The notes under the pieces: model-generated | What the model was told of the DNA's origin: nothing | Seen by the model: the letters and a program-made list of their open reading frames with translations, nothing else | Databases searched by the model: none | Made by a program: the position numbers and the translations under genes | Part shown: one piece after another, positions 54,860 to 64,000 of the stretch | How the letters are laid out: every line of letters begins with the position of its first letter | How positions within the stretch are numbered: position 1 is the stretch's first letter | From: Devosia litorisediminis | Lineage (GTDB): Bacteria; Pseudomonadota; Alphaproteobacteria; Rhizobiales; Devosiaceae | Reading direction: 5' to 3' | Length of the DNA stretch: 64,000 nucleotides | Assembly (NCBI RefSeq): GCF_018334155.1 | Contig: NZ_JAGXTP010000004.1 | Span: 1-64,000, forward strand

Positions 54860-57604
54860 ATGCCCAGCTCACCTTCGCCCGTACTCGACGAAATTCGCTC
54901 AGTGCCACAGCGTGGCACCCGCGCCTCGACCAAGCCCTTGCCCACGCCGCCACCGGCGCTGGCGATTCGCATTCCCGTGCGCGTCGCTGGTCTGCTGGTT
55001 CTGGCACTGGTCGCTATCTGCCTGGCCGCCCTGGCGTCCTGGTCCGTCGATGATCCAAGCTTTACCTATGCCACCGCCAAACCCGCCGCCAACTGGCTGG
55101 GCTTTCCGGGCGCCGTGATCGCCGACACGCTGTTTCAGGTGTTTGGTCTGGCCGCGCTCGTCATGCTGGTGCCACCTGCATTGTGGGGCTGGACCTTTGC
55201 CCGCCGCCGCATGCCTACCCGCATGGGTCTGCGCCTGCTGGGCTGGATCGGCGCAACCTTGCTGGGCGCCGGCGTGCTGGCCTTTGTCGCCATGCCGGCC
55301 AGCTGGCCCCTGCCAACCGGGCTGGGCGGCCTGATTGGCTCGCTGTTCACAACGCTGGCTGCACTGGTCACGGGCGCGCAGCCTCAGGCTGTCACCACCG
55401 TGCTGTTTGCCATCATCATTGCCGTGCCCGCACTGGCCCTGTTCTGGACCGCCATGGGGCTGGGTGCCTCGGTGCCGACCGGCCCGCGCAAGCCCGCCAA
55501 ATCTGCCCGGGGCGCTGCTGCAAATACGGCCGCACCGCAGACCGACGAGCCCGAGACCAATCCGATTGTCGATATCGCCCTGGGGGCGGTGGTCCATATG
55601 GGCTATTCCCTGCGTACCGCCTATCGCCGGGCCCGCGAGAGCCACGCCGAGCGTCATGCGGCCGAAGCGGCCAGCTGGCGCGAAGATGAGGTTGAACCAA
55701 GCCTGGACGGCAAAGGGTCTGCTGACCAGCGTCACGAGCCCGCCCTGGCGCCGACGCAGCGCCGCATCCACGCGCCGGTCGAGCCTGCCTTTACGGCGGA
55801 CTTCACCGCCGAACCGGCTCATCACGTCACCCCAGAGGTTTCCGCCCGCATCAATGCGCGGCCCAGCTATGACGATACCGAACTCGACTACCCCGATGAG
55901 GTCGAGGACGACATGCCGTTTGTCGCCGATGTGCCGGTGGCGCCTACCAATCACCGCCAGCAGGGCGATTCGCGCTTCCATCCGGCCGATCCGTCCAAGC
56001 CGCGCGTTACCGCGCCAGCCCCGCGCCCGCAGCCGGGCAACCGCATTGCCCGCGAAGCCCAGACCTCGTTCCTCGATGAACCCGGCGGCTTTGAGCTGCC
56101 GCCGCTGAGCCTGTTGGCCGAGCCCATGCATAAGGGCCCCTCGCCCGAGCACGCGCCCGAGCGGCTCGAGGAAATGGCCCGTCAGCTTGAAGGCGTGCTC
56201 GAAGATTTCGGCGTCAAGGGCGACATCATCAATGTCCGCCCCGGCCCGGTCGTTACCCTGTTTGAGCTTGAACCAGCCCCCGGCATCAAATCGAGCCGCG
56301 TGATCTCGCTGGCCGATGATATTGCCCGCTCCATGAGCGCCATCTCCGCCCGTGTGGCGGTGGTGCCCGGCCGCAATGCCATCGGTATCGAGCTGCCCAA
56401 CGACAACCGCGAAACCGTCTATTTCCGCGAAATGCTGGCCAGCTCCGACTTCGAGAAAATGAAGGGCAAGCTGCCCATCTGCCTGGGCAAGACCATTGGC
56501 GGCGAACCCGTCATTGCCGATCTGGCGCGCATGCCGCATCTGCTGATCGCCGGCACCACCGGTTCGGGCAAGTCGGTGGGTATCAACACCTTCATTCTCA
56601 GCCTGCTCTACCAGATGACGCCCGAGCAGTGCCGCATGATCATGATCGATCCCAAAATGCTCGAACTGAGCATTTATGACGGCATTCCCCATCTGCTGAC
56701 CCCGGTCGTGACCGATCCGCAAAAAGCGGTGGTGGCGCTCAAATGGGCCGTGCGCGAGATGGAAGATCGCTATCGCAAGATGAGCAAGATCGGCGTCCGC
56801 AACATTGACGGCTTCAACCAGCGCGTCAGCGAAGCGGCCAAGGAAGGCAAGACCATCAGTCGCACCGTGCAGACCGGCTTTGATCGCGAAACGGGCGAGG
56901 CCATCTTCGAGACCGAGGAATTCCAGCTCGAAGTGCTGCCCTATATCGTGGTGATCGTCGACGAAATGGCCGACCTGATGATGGTGGCCGGCAAGGACAT
57001 TGAAGGCGCCATCCAGCGCCTGGCGCAGATGGCCCGTGCCGCTGGCATCCACATCATCACCGCCACCCAGCGTCCTTCGGTGGACGTGATCACCGGCACC
57101 ATCAAGGCCAACTTCCCCACGCGTATCTCGTTCATGGTCACCTCTAAGATCGATTCGCGCACCATTCTGGGTGAGCAGGGCGCCGAACAGCTGCTGGGCA
57201 ATGGCGACATGCTCTATATGGCCTCGGGCGGCCGCACCAAGCGTCTGCATGGTCCGTTTGTGTCCGATGCCGAAGTCGAAGCAGTGGTCACCCACCTCAA
57301 GAGCCAGGGCGCGCCGGATTATCTCGATTCGGTCACCGAAGAAGCTGATGGCGAGATGGATGATGGCGCCAGCGGGGGCGGTGGCGGCGATGGCTATGCC
57401 GGTTCGGGCGACGAGCTCTACGACAAGGCCGTCCATATCGTGCTGACCGACAAGAAGGCCTCGACCTCCTATGTTCAGCGGCGACTGGCCATTGGCTACA
57501 ACAAGGCGGCCACGCTGATCGAGCGCATGGAACGCGAAGGCGTTATCAGCCCGGCCAACCATGCCGGCAAGCGTGAAATCCTGGTGGGTGGCGATCAATA
57601 CTGA
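54860..57604 (+). CDS. ftsK: DNA translocase FtsK
   Basis: The 914-residue protein has an N-terminal membrane part with four helices (about residues 35-215), an acidic Pro-rich linker to about residue 430, and the motor domain starting near [23 protein letters not shown]. Walker A is [13 protein letters not shown] near residue 565 and Walker B is [13 protein letters not shown] near 700. A C-terminal gamma winged helix (about 848-914: [28 protein letters not shown]) should read KOPS sites. It couples division to chromosome segregation at the septum. It has its own promoter region with a CtrA-like box. Confidence 0.97.
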   Translation: MPSSPSPVLDEIRSVPQRGTRASTKPLPTPPPALAIRIPVRVAGLLVLALVAICLAALASWSVDDPSFTYATAKPAANWLGFPGAVIADTLFQVFGLAALVMLVPPALWGWTFARRRMPTRMGLRLLGWIGATLLGAGVLAFVAMPASWPLPTGLGGLIGSLFTTLAALVTGAQPQAVTTVLFAIIIAVPALALFWTAMGLGASVPTGPRKPAKSARGAAANTAAPQTDEPETNPIVDIALGAVVHMGYSLRTAYRRARESHAERHAAEAASWREDEVEPSLDGKGSADQRHEPALAPTQRRIHAPVEPAFTADFTAEPAHHVTPEVSARINARPSYDDTELDYPDEVEDDMPFVADVPVAPTNHRQQGDSRFHPADPSKPRVTAPAPRPQPGNRIAREAQTSFLDEPGGFELPPLSLLAEPMHKGPSPEHAPERLEEMARQLEGVLEDFGVKGDIINVRPGPVVTLFELEPAPGIKSSRVISLADDIARSMSAISARVAVVPGRNAIGIELPNDNRETVYFREMLASSDFEKMKGKLPICLGKTIGGEPVIADLARMPHLLIAGTTGSGKSVGINTFILSLLYQMTPEQCRMIMIDPKMLELSIYDGIPHLLTPVVTDPQKAVVALKWAVREMEDRYRKMSKIGVRNIDGFNQRVSEAAKEGKTISRTVQTGFDRETGEAIFETEEFQLEVLPYIVVIVDEMADLMMVAGKDIEGAIQRLAQMARAAGIHIITATQRPSVDVITGTIKANFPTRISFMVTSKIDSRTILGEQGAEQLLGNGDMLYMASGGRTKRLHGPFVSDAEVEAVVTHLKSQGAPDYLDSVTEEADGEMDDGASGGGGGDGYAGSGDELYDKAVHIVLTDKKASTSYVQRRLAIGYNKAATLIERMEREGVISPANHAGKREILVGGDQY

Positions 57605-57692
57605 TCGGCGCCACCAGGCCGTGGAACCAGCTGTTGCCGCAATTGGTTTCTAGGTTAGCCTGAGACGACCACTTAGCCAGGGACCAGTTTTC

Positions 57693-58316
57693 ATGATTCG
57701 CCGCGATGCCTTGCTGCTCGGCCTTTCCGCCGCCTTCGCCCTCAGCACCTCTGCCTGGGCGCTTGACCGCGCACTGACCCCTCAGGAACAGCAGCTGATT
57801 GCCAATATCGGCGCGCATAACTCCGCCATCCGCACCATGGTAGGGCGGTTCCTGCAGATCGACACCAATGGCGGGCGCACCGAAGGCACGTTCTTTCTCG
57901 AACGCCCCAACAAGATCGCCTTCCGCTACGCGCCCCCCAGCCGCGAGGAAATCGTCTCGGTCGGCAATGGCTTTTATGTGCTCAACCGCAAGGAAGAGAC
58001 CTATTACGCCTATCCGCAGGACTCGATCCCGCTGCGCCAGTTCCTGGGCGATACCATCAACCTGCTCGACGCCAATGTGATCGATGTCACCACGTCGGAT
58101 GGCTATATGTCGATCACGGTGATCGACGAAACCATTGCCGGCACCGTGCAGGTGTCGCTGATCTTTGGCACTGATACGCTTGATCTGGTGCAGTGGAGCC
58201 TAGTGGAACCCAGCGGGGCAGAGCTGACTTTCTCGCTCTATGATGTTGAAAAGGATCGCGAAATTCCGCGCACCTATTTCTCCATCCCGGCCAATTACAA
58301 GCCAACCCGCAAATAG
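57693..58316 (+). CDS. lolA: Outer-membrane lipoprotein carrier protein LolA
   Basis: The 207-residue protein has a signal peptide (RDALLLGLSAAFALSTSAWA, cleavage near residue 24). It has a LolA fold: IRTMVGRFLQIDTNGGRTEGTFFLERPNKIAFRYAPPSREEIVSVGNGFYVLNRKEETYYAYPQDSIPL. It would ferry lipoproteins across the periplasm from LolCDE. It follows ftsK, a frequent alphaproteobacterial order, and converges on uppP with four bases between stops. Confidence 0.93.
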   Translation: MIRRDALLLGLSAAFALSTSAWALDRALTPQEQQLIANIGAHNSAIRTMVGRFLQIDTNGGRTEGTFFLERPNKIAFRYAPPSREEIVSVGNGFYVLNRKEETYYAYPQDSIPLRQFLGDTINLLDANVIDVTTSDGYMSITVIDETIAGTVQVSLIFGTDTLDLVQWSLVEPSGAELTFSLYDVEKDREIPRTYFSIPANYKPTRK

Positions 58317-58320
58317 CGCG

Positions 58321-59136
58321 CTAGGCGCCGCCCATCGTCAGCAATGCGATGATGCCGGCGCCGCCAACGGCAATGCGCCACCAGGCGAACGGCGCAAAGC
58401 CATAGCTGGATACAAAGTTCAGCAGATAGCGCACCACGATCGCCCCCACCAAAAAGGCGGCGGCAAATCCCACCGCGACATTGAGTGCAATGCTGGCGTC
58501 GATCAGATCGCGGCTCTTGTAGAGGTCGTAGCCGAATGCGCCGGTCATGATGGGCAGGGCGACGAAAAAGGTGAATTCGGCCGCACTGCGCTTGGTCGCA
58601 CCAAACAGCATGGCGCCCACCACGGTCGAGCCCGAACGCGAAACGCCCGGGATCAGGCTGATCATCTGGAACAGGCCGATGATCAGCGAGAGATGCCAGG
58701 GATAGGCAAAGGCGTCATCATAGGTTTCGCGCTTGGGCATGCGATCGACAAACAGCAGCACGATGCCACCTGCCAGCAGCGATACGCAGATCGTCATGGG
58801 CGAGTGCCACAGCGCGCCCTGAATGAAATCGCGCAGCAGGATCCCCGCGATAATGGCCGGGATACAGGCCAGGATCACCGATGTGGCAAACCGCCAGGCA
58901 TAGGCCTTGCCAGTCAGCGCATCGCGGATCAACAGGCCCAATTTGGCGAAATAGATGGTGACAATCGCCAGGATCGCGCCAAGCTGGATCAGCACCACAA
59001 AGGTCTCTGGCTGGGTCAGACCGAAGAAATGTCCCGCCAGCAACAGGTGTCCGGTCGAACTGACAGGAAGGAATTCGGTAAGCCCTTCGAGAATTCCCAG
59101 GATCAGCGGCACAAAAAGACCTTGATCGGCGTTCAT
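58321..59136 (-). CDS. uppP: Undecaprenyl-diphosphate phosphatase
   Basis: The 271-residue membrane protein has the BacA/UppP motifs GILEGLTEFLPVSSTGHLLLAG near the start, with the catalytic Glu and Ser/Thr, and PGVSRSGSTVVGAMLFG in the second half. It recycles undecaprenyl diphosphate for peptidoglycan and O-antigen synthesis. The ATG at 59136 is at the start of similarity; the frame is open to 59418 but overlaps the divergent GST gene. Confidence 0.96.
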   Translation of the reverse strand: MNADQGLFVPLILGILEGLTEFLPVSSTGHLLLAGHFFGLTQPETFVVLIQLGAILAIVTIYFAKLGLLIRDALTGKAYAWRFATSVILACIPAIIAGILLRDFIQGALWHSPMTICVSLLAGGIVLLFVDRMPKRETYDDAFAYPWHLSLIIGLFQMISLIPGVSRSGSTVVGAMLFGATKRSAAEFTFFVALPIMTGAFGYDLYKSRDLIDASIALNVAVGFAAAFLVGAIVVRYLLNFVSSYGFAPFAWWRIAVGGAGIIALLTMGGA

Positions 59137-59248
59137 TTGATCCCCTAATCCTGTCCAGATAGTCTGCGAGTTCAGGCAAGCATTATAGCGCTTCGCAATC
59201 AGCGCCAAGCAGCCTCGCGTTGTGGCCAGAAAAAGAAATGAGCGTTCC

Positions 59249-59926
59249 ATGCCCAGTCTGCTGCACCATCCTCTCGACCCCGCCTCGCGCCTGATCCGAC
59301 TGATGTGCGCCGAATATGGCGTGCCGCTCGATATGGAAGAGATCAAGCCCTGGCTGCGCACGCCCGAACTGCTCGAAGTCAATCCGGCGGCCACCCTGCC
59401 CATCCTGATCGATGACAATGATCAGTCGGTGATCGGCCTGCTGGCCAATATCCACACCATTGAGGCGCTCTACGCACCCAGCGCCGTGGCCGGGCTGATG
59501 CCCGACGATGCCATCGTGCGCGCCGAGATGTGGCGGCTGATCGAATGGGTAATCTCCAAGCTCAATGACGAAGTCACCCGCTATGTGCTTGAGGAAAAGA
59601 TCGTCAAGCGCGACCATCGCGGCGCCACCCCGGACCCCGCCGTGCTGCGTGTGGCCAAGGCCAATCTCAATGAGCACATGCTCTATTTCAACTGGCTGTT
59701 CGCCAACCGCTCCTGGCTGACCGGTGATGACATGACGCTGGCCGATTTCGCCCTGGCCGCCCATCTCTCAACGCTCGATTATCTGGGCGATATCGACTGG
59801 GGCAAGGCGGGAGAGACCCGTGACTGGTATTCGCGCATCAAGTCCCGTCCGGCCTTCCGTACCCTGCTCAATGACCGGGTTCTTGCCATGCCGCCGCACC
59901 AGGGTTATGCGGACCTCGATTTTTGA
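59249..59926 (+). CDS. Glutathione S-transferase family protein
   Basis: The 225-residue protein has an N-terminal thioredoxin-like domain (SLLHHPLDPASRLIRLMCAEYGVPLDMEEIKPW, then NPAATLPILIDD with the cis-Pro and the glutathione-site loop) and a helical C-terminal domain with TGDDMTLADFALAAHLSTLDYLGDIDW. No catalytic Cys or Ser is certain. It heads a tight run GST-queG-epimerase-GNAT with stop/start overlaps, so it is probably co-expressed with them. Confidence 0.9.
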   Translation: MPSLLHHPLDPASRLIRLMCAEYGVPLDMEEIKPWLRTPELLEVNPAATLPILIDDNDQSVIGLLANIHTIEALYAPSAVAGLMPDDAIVRAEMWRLIEWVISKLNDEVTRYVLEEKIVKRDHRGATPDPAVLRVAKANLNEHMLYFNWLFANRSWLTGDDMTLADFALAAHLSTLDYLGDIDWGKAGETRDWYSRIKSRPAFRTLLNDRVLAMPPHQGYADLDF

Positions 59927-61047
59927 TCCAGCCCGACGCCATCGTCGCCGAGCTCAAGACCCGCGCCACCGCCCTCGGCTTTGAGAGCTTTGGCATTGCG
60001 CCTGCAGATGCACGGCCCGACCTGCCCGAAAAACTCCAGACCGCGCTCGATGCCGGCTGGCATGGCGACATGGAGTGGATGGCCGAAACAGCTACGCGGC
60101 GCGGCAGCCCGACCCAGCTCTGGCCCGAGGCGAAATCGGTGATCCTGCTGGGCATCAATTACGGGCCGCAAAGCGACCCGCTGGCGCTGCTCGGCCAGCC
60201 CGGTCGGGGCGCCATATCGGTCTATGCGCGCAATCGCGATTACCACGAAATCATCAAGGGCAAGCTCAAGGAACTGGCGGGCCTGCTGGCACGCCGCTCC
60301 GGGGCCGAGGTCAAGGTGTTCGTCGATACCGCTCCCCTGATGGAAAAGCCGCTCGCCGAAGCCGCCGGACTGGGCTGGCAAGGCAAGCATACCGTGCTGG
60401 TCAGCCGCGAGTTTGGCTCCTGGCTGTTTCTGGGGGCCATTCTAACCTCGGCCGAGCTGCCCGGGGATAAGCCGCACGCGCAAAGCTGCGGCTCGTGCAC
60501 ACGGTGCCTCGATATCTGCCCCACCAACGCCTTTCCGGCGCCCTTCCAGCTCGATAGCCGGCGCTGCCTGGCCTATCTCTCGGTTGAGCATAAGGGTCAG
60601 ATTCCATTGGAGTTTCGCGCGCCCATGGGCAATCGCATCTATGGCTGCGATGACTGCCTGGCAGTGTGTCCCTGGAACAAGTTCGCCTCGATCAGCCGTG
60701 AAGCCAGATTGCGCGCCCGTGACGAATTGGACGGCCCCGCCCTGGCCGATCTGGTGATGCTTGACGATAGCGCATTTCGCACCCTGTTCGCCGGCTCGCC
60801 GGTCAAGCGCATCGGCCTGCATCGCTTCTTGCGCAATGTCTTGATCGGTATCGGAAATTCGGCTGATAGTGCCATGGTGCCGCTAATCGAGCCGCACCTT
60901 GAAAGTGACAATGAACTGGTGCGTGGCGCCGCCATCTGGGCGCTGCGGCGGCTGGCGCCCGAGCGCGCCAACACGCTCAGCCAAGCCTATCTGCCGCGCG
61001 AGAATAATCCCGACGTGGCCCGTGAATGGACCGTGGATATCGCATGA
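59923..61047 (+). CDS. queG: Epoxyqueuosine reductase QueG
   Basis: QueG reduces epoxyqueuosine to queuosine in tRNA, using cobalamin and two 4Fe-4S clusters. The 374-residue protein has the N-terminal GFESFGIAPAD and HGDMEWM, and the Fe-S motifs CGSCTRCLDICPTNAF near residue 188 and CDDCLAVCPWNKF near 243. It has a C-terminal HEAT-like extension. The start is TTG at 59923, overlapping the GST stop by TTGA. The length is slightly above the bacterial norm, as in other Rhizobiales. Confidence 0.95.
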   Translation: MIQPDAIVAELKTRATALGFESFGIAPADARPDLPEKLQTALDAGWHGDMEWMAETATRRGSPTQLWPEAKSVILLGINYGPQSDPLALLGQPGRGAISVYARNRDYHEIIKGKLKELAGLLARRSGAEVKVFVDTAPLMEKPLAEAAGLGWQGKHTVLVSREFGSWLFLGAILTSAELPGDKPHAQSCGSCTRCLDICPTNAFPAPFQLDSRRCLAYLSVEHKGQIPLEFRAPMGNRIYGCDDCLAVCPWNKFASISREARLRARDELDGPALADLVMLDDSAFRTLFAGSPVKRIGLHRFLRNVLIGIGNSADSAMVPLIEPHLESDNELVRGAAIWALRRLAPERANTLSQAYLPRENNPDVAREWTVDIA

Positions 61048-61913
61048 ACGCCCTGTTTTTCGGCTATGGCTTTTCGTCAGCAGCAGCGGCCAATGCGCTG
61101 CGCATCGGTGCACACACTGTCAGCATCCACGGCACTGTCCGCAGCGTTGAAAAGGCCGAACGGCTAAAAGCCGATGGCATTACCCCACACCTGTTCGATG
61201 GCACACAACCCGGTGCCACGCTGGGTCCGGCCCTTCGCGCTGCGACCCATGTGATTTTTTCCATTGCCCCCGGCGCTGATGGCGATCCTGGCTTGGGACA
61301 GCATCGGGGCGATCTGGATGCGGCAACAGGGCTGGAATGGCTCTGCTATTATTCCACGGTTGGCGTCTATGGGGATTTCGGCGGCGCCTGGATCGACGAA
61401 TCCGCGCCCCTGGTGCCGCGCAATGAACGCTCCGATCGCCGCGTGGCTGCCGAACAGGCCTGGCGCGACTACGCCGCCGAACGGGGCGTGCCGCTGACCA
61501 TTTTGCGACTGGCCGGGATTTACGGGCCGGGTCGGTCCACCTTCGACAAGCTCGAACAGGGCAAGTCGCGTCGCATCGTCAAACCCGGTCAGGTGTTCAA
61601 CCGGATCCATGTCGACGATATCGGCCGGATTACCGCCTTGGCCGCCACGGCAAAGCTCAACGGCACCTTCAATCTCAGCGATGACGAACCGGCGCCCCCC
61701 CAGGAGGTGATCGCCCATGCCGCCGACATGCTGGGTGTTGAGCCGCCGCCCGAACAGGCTTTTGACACCGCCGAGATGACGCCGATGCAGCGCAGTTTTT
61801 ATGCCGACAACAAACGCTGCTCCAACGCCGCCATCAAAAAGGCACTGGGGATCGAGCTGCTCTATCCGACCTATCGTGAAGGTCTGGCCCAGATCCTGGA
61901 GACCCGCTCATGA
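61044..61913 (+). CDS. NAD-dependent epimerase/dehydratase-like SDR protein
   Basis: The 289-residue protein starts MNALFFGYGFSSAAAANALR, a Rossmann start with a GYG loop in place of GxxGxxG. It keeps the YSTVGVYGDFGGAWIDE segment with the catalytic Tyr region, ILRLAGIYGPGRSTFDKL and FNRIHVDDIGRI. It is the YeeZ-like short NAD-epimerase type. The ATG overlaps the queG stop by ATGA. The substrate is unknown. Confidence 0.9.
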   Translation: MNALFFGYGFSSAAAANALRIGAHTVSIHGTVRSVEKAERLKADGITPHLFDGTQPGATLGPALRAATHVIFSIAPGADGDPGLGQHRGDLDAATGLEWLCYYSTVGVYGDFGGAWIDESAPLVPRNERSDRRVAAEQAWRDYAAERGVPLTILRLAGIYGPGRSTFDKLEQGKSRRIVKPGQVFNRIHVDDIGRITALAATAKLNGTFNLSDDEPAPPQEVIAHAADMLGVEPPPEQAFDTAEMTPMQRSFYADNKRCSNAAIKKALGIELLYPTYREGLAQILETRS

Positions 61914-62563
61914 GCGCGCCGCACCCAGCCAAATCCGCCCCCCAACGCATTGTGCTCGAAGGCCGCCTCGTGCGGCTCGAACCCATTGAGCGCCGCCATG
62001 CCGCCGATCTGTTTGCGGTGGCCCATCTGCCCGGTGGGGCCGAGCGCTATCGCTGGCTGTTCAGCGAGGCGCCCACCAGCGTCGCTGAGCTGCAGAACTG
62101 GATCGACAGCGCCAATGCCGGCCCGGACAGCTATGTCGCCATCATCGACAAAGCCACCGGTCGCGCCGTCGGCCAGCACGCCTGGATGCGTATCTTTCCC
62201 GATCATGCCTCCATCGAGATTGGCGGGGTCTACTGGGGCCTGCCCATGGCGCGCACCCCCCTGGCGACCGAGGCCTTCTATCTGTTTGCGCGCCATGCCT
62301 TTGATGATCTGGGCTATCGCCGCTTTGAGTGGAAGTGCAACAACCGCAATGAGCCCTCAAAGGCCGCGGCCCTGCGCTTCGGCTTTCAGTTTGAAGGGGT
62401 TTTTCGCCAGGACCGCATCGTCAAGGGCGAGAGCCGCGACACCGCCTGGTATTCGATCATCGACAGCGAGTGGCCGGCCCTGCGCGCCGAATATGAGCGC
62501 TGGCTCAGCCCGGACAATTTCGACGCGGACGGCATGCAGAAGAGCAGACTGGCAACGCGCTAG
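61910..62563 (+). CDS. GNAT-family N-acetyltransferase (RimJ/RimL-like)
   Basis: The 217-residue protein has the GNAT pattern for the RimJ/RimL subgroup: LEGRLVRLEPIERRHAADLFAVA, then ASIEIGGVYWGLPMARTPLATEAFYLFARHAFDDLGYRRFEWKCNNRNEPSKAAALRFGFQFEGVFRQDRIVKG. The acetyl-CoA loop is PMARTPLATE. It may acetylate a protein N-terminus or small molecule. It is the fourth gene of the run and overlaps the epimerase stop by ATGA. Confidence 0.92.
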   Translation: MSAPHPAKSAPQRIVLEGRLVRLEPIERRHAADLFAVAHLPGGAERYRWLFSEAPTSVAELQNWIDSANAGPDSYVAIIDKATGRAVGQHAWMRIFPDHASIEIGGVYWGLPMARTPLATEAFYLFARHAFDDLGYRRFEWKCNNRNEPSKAAALRFGFQFEGVFRQDRIVKGESRDTAWYSIIDSEWPALRAEYERWLSPDNFDADGMQKSRLATR

Positions 62564-62566
62564 CGC

Positions 62567-63544
62567 TCAGCCCGCCGTGCCGGTGGCCGGCAGGGTCTCG
62601 GGTTCGGCATAGAACAGCGCGCTGACCGACTCGCCGCTATTGATGCGCCTTATGGCCTCGGCAAAGGCCGGGGCGACCGAGAGCACCGTCAGCTTGGGCA
62701 GACGCTTGCCGAGCGGGATCGGCACGGTGCTGGTGCAGACGATTTCGACAATATCGGCTTCGGCGGCCAGCTTTTCGATGCTGGTGCCGGCAAAGATGCC
62801 ATGGGTGGTGGCCACGCGCACCGAGCGCGCGCCATGCGCCCGCAAGTGCTGCAGCAGCTCAAGGATCGAGCCGCCACTGGCAATTTCATCGTCCAGCACG
62901 ATCACGTCCCGATTGCGCACCTCGCCGATCAGCGTGGTGATGCGTACCGTGGTGTCATCAATGCGCTCCTTGGCGGCAGCGGCCACGGGCAGGCCCAGAC
63001 GCTTGGCAAAGGCAGCGGCATTCTTGGCATTGCCCAGATCGGGCGACACCACCACCGCATGGCTGAGATCGTACGCCTGGAAATGGGTCGCCAGCTCATC
63101 AAGCGCATGCAGCTGGTCAACCGGCACGCTGAAAAACCCATGCACCTGCGGCGAATGCAGCGCCATGGTCAGCACGCGATTGGCGCCCGCCGTGGCCAGC
63201 AAATCGGCCACCAGACGGCCACCCAGCGAGATGCGCGGCGCGTCTTTCTTGTCCGAGCGGGCATAGGAAAAATAGGGGATGACAGCGGTGATGCGCGCCG
63301 CAGAGGCGCCGCGGGCCGCATCGAGCATGAGCAGCAGCTCCATCAGATTGTCCTGCACCGGCGCGCTGAACGGCTGGATGATGAACACATCCTGCTCGCG
63401 ACAATTGGCCTGCAGCTGCACTTCCAGACAATCATTGGAAAAGCGCTTGAGCCGGGTCGGCTGCAAGGGGACGCCGAGATGGGCGCAGATTTGCTGGGCA
63501 AGTTCGGGATGGGCGCTGCCGCTGAAAACCGCTAGTTCGCTCAT
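62567..63544 (-). CDS. Ribose-phosphate pyrophosphokinase (divergent)
   Basis: The 325-residue protein has both PRPP synthetase halves: CREQDVFIIQPFSAPVQDNLMELLLMLDAARGASAARITAVIPYFSYARSDKKD with the ATP-site Arg/Asp/Lys region, and VVVSPDLGNAKNAAAFAKRLGLPVAAAAKERID. The PRPP loop is VIVLDDEIASGGSI. The usual flexible-loop KRR is replaced by KER, and the PRPP loop lacks the common DDxIDTGGT spelling. This suggests a second, specialised copy rather than the housekeeping Prs. It is convergent with the GNAT gene. Confidence 0.85.
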   Translation of the reverse strand: MSELAVFSGSAHPELAQQICAHLGVPLQPTRLKRFSNDCLEVQLQANCREQDVFIIQPFSAPVQDNLMELLLMLDAARGASAARITAVIPYFSYARSDKKDAPRISLGGRLVADLLATAGANRVLTMALHSPQVHGFFSVPVDQLHALDELATHFQAYDLSHAVVVSPDLGNAKNAAAFAKRLGLPVAAAAKERIDDTTVRITTLIGEVRNRDVIVLDDEIASGGSILELLQHLRAHGARSVRVATTHGIFAGTSIEKLAAEADIVEIVCTSTVPIPLGKRLPKLTVLSVAPAFAEAIRRINSGESVSALFYAEPETLPATGTAG

Positions 63545-63633
63545 GGCACAACCCTCGTTCCCGATAGGGGGCGATTAGGCCATTTGGGCGTTACAATCAA
63601 CTGCCCATGGACCTGCCGCAGGCGCGCAGGCGC

Positions 63634-64000
63634 CTATTGCGCCTTGACCTGCCGCAGTACGGCATCCTTGAGCCGCGCCAGATCCGCCTCGCGGCTCAGG
63701 CGGTGATCGCCATCGGGGATCAGTGTCAGGGTCACCGGATCATGCAGCAGATGGGTCACCAGCTTGATGGCGTGCGACTGCGGCACATCGGGGTCTTGCC
63801 CGCCCTGCAGGATGGTCACCGGACAGCCGGTCTCGATGACGCTGCCAAACAGCAAGTGCTGCTCGCCATCATCAATCAGCGCCTTGGTGATGCGATAGGG
63901 TTGCTCCGAATACTGGCTGGGCTGATCAACAAAGCCATTGGCCTGCATGGCCTGATGCTCTTCGAGCGTAAATTCGGGCATCATCAGTTCATGGGTCATG
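63634..64000 (-). CDS. Alpha/beta hydrolase, C-terminal part (cut by window end)
   Basis: About 122 residues are visible. The last strands and helices of an alpha/beta hydrolase are recognisable: TGCPVTILQGGQDPDVPQSHAIKLV with the catalytic Asp and LTLIPDGDHRLSREADLARL with the catalytic His. The lid-like segment YSEQPYRITKALIDDGEQHLL precedes them. The nucleophile Ser and N-terminus lie beyond position 64000. The type resembles small serine hydrolases/esterases of Rhizobiales. Confidence 0.85.
   Translation of the reverse strand, partial: MTHELMMPEFTLEEHQAMQANGFVDQPSQYSEQPYRITKALIDDGEQHLLFGSVIETGCPVTILQGGQDPDVPQSHAIKLVTHLLHDPVTLTLIPDGDHRLSREADLARLKDAVLRQVKAQ

Noticed and set aside
54899..57598. 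Open frame of 899 codons on the minus strand opposite ftsK
   Set aside because: It is the antisense shadow of a clear FtsK gene in GC-rich DNA. Its translation is low in complexity (His, Gly, Asp-rich) and shows no domain.

Overview
The window reads as a piece of chromosome from a high-GC alphaproteobacterium of the Hyphomicrobiales (Rhizobiales), most like Devosia or a close relative. This placement is an inference from gene content and order (metK followed by trmB, thioredoxin/LON-domain/Trm112 run, glnK-amtB pairs, CtrA-like box before ftsK, tripartite tricarboxylate transporters, many sugar ABC and Gfo/Idh genes). No rRNA operon, CRISPR array or transposase gene is visible.

Layout. 1-10.6 kb: a tandemly duplicated small secreted protein, an HxlR regulator, trmB, metK, tRNA-Leu(CAG), a GFA-family protein, an NDUFA9-type reductase, a PadR regulator with paired operators, a large FAD/Fe-S dehydrogenase, an RNA methyltransferase and a DUF2147 protein. 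10.6-26.7 kb: carbon uptake and catabolism. It holds a minus-strand Gfo/Idh - DUF993 - TIM-barrel operon, a TauE/SafE permease, a tctCBA transporter with a TetR gene, a LysR gene, and a six-gene ABC sugar operon containing two Gfo/Idh dehydrogenases. 26.7-34.2 kb: single genes (FAD monooxygenase, NYN/LOTUS protein, aldo/keto reductase, HemG-like flavodoxin), then a LysR regulator divergent from an SbtA-type bicarbonate transporter, followed by an Amt-type ammonium channel.

34.3-46.8 kb is an integrated mobile element of about 12.4 kb in a tRNA-Gly(GCC) gene. It is bounded by 54-bp direct repeats, carries a tyrosine recombinase, and has paired TGGTAGCA sites near each end. One arm carries DUF4145, zinc-ribbon and Schlafen/AlbA_2 proteins. 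The middle holds decayed genes and structured non-coding DNA. The minus-strand block carries an AlpA-like HTH protein, a RepA-like ATPase and small genes. The far arm carries an overlapping pentapeptide-repeat/unknown gene pair that looks like cargo. Two element genes are broken: one by two in-frame amber codons, one by a single-base shift in an A7 tract.

46.8-64 kb returns to conserved chromosome: tRNA-Gly, a thioredoxin-TPR protein, LON-domain, Trm112 and ACT proteins, a UbiH-type hydroxylase, two successive glnK-amtB pairs, ftsK, lolA, uppP, a GST, queG, an epimerase, a GNAT, a divergent PRPP synthetase and a truncated alpha/beta hydrolase.

The most unusual signal is in the nitrogen region. 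Downstream of each of the two amtB genes lies a hairpin whose 37-nt core is identical in both copies, while the enclosing stems differ in sequence but still pair. This looks like a structured RNA that I cannot assign to a known family. Both glnK genes also have a matching sigma-54-like promoter (TGGCACG-N4-TTGAG) and a shared upstream TGCAC-N6-TGCGCT site, so the two pairs are probably co-regulated by nitrogen status.
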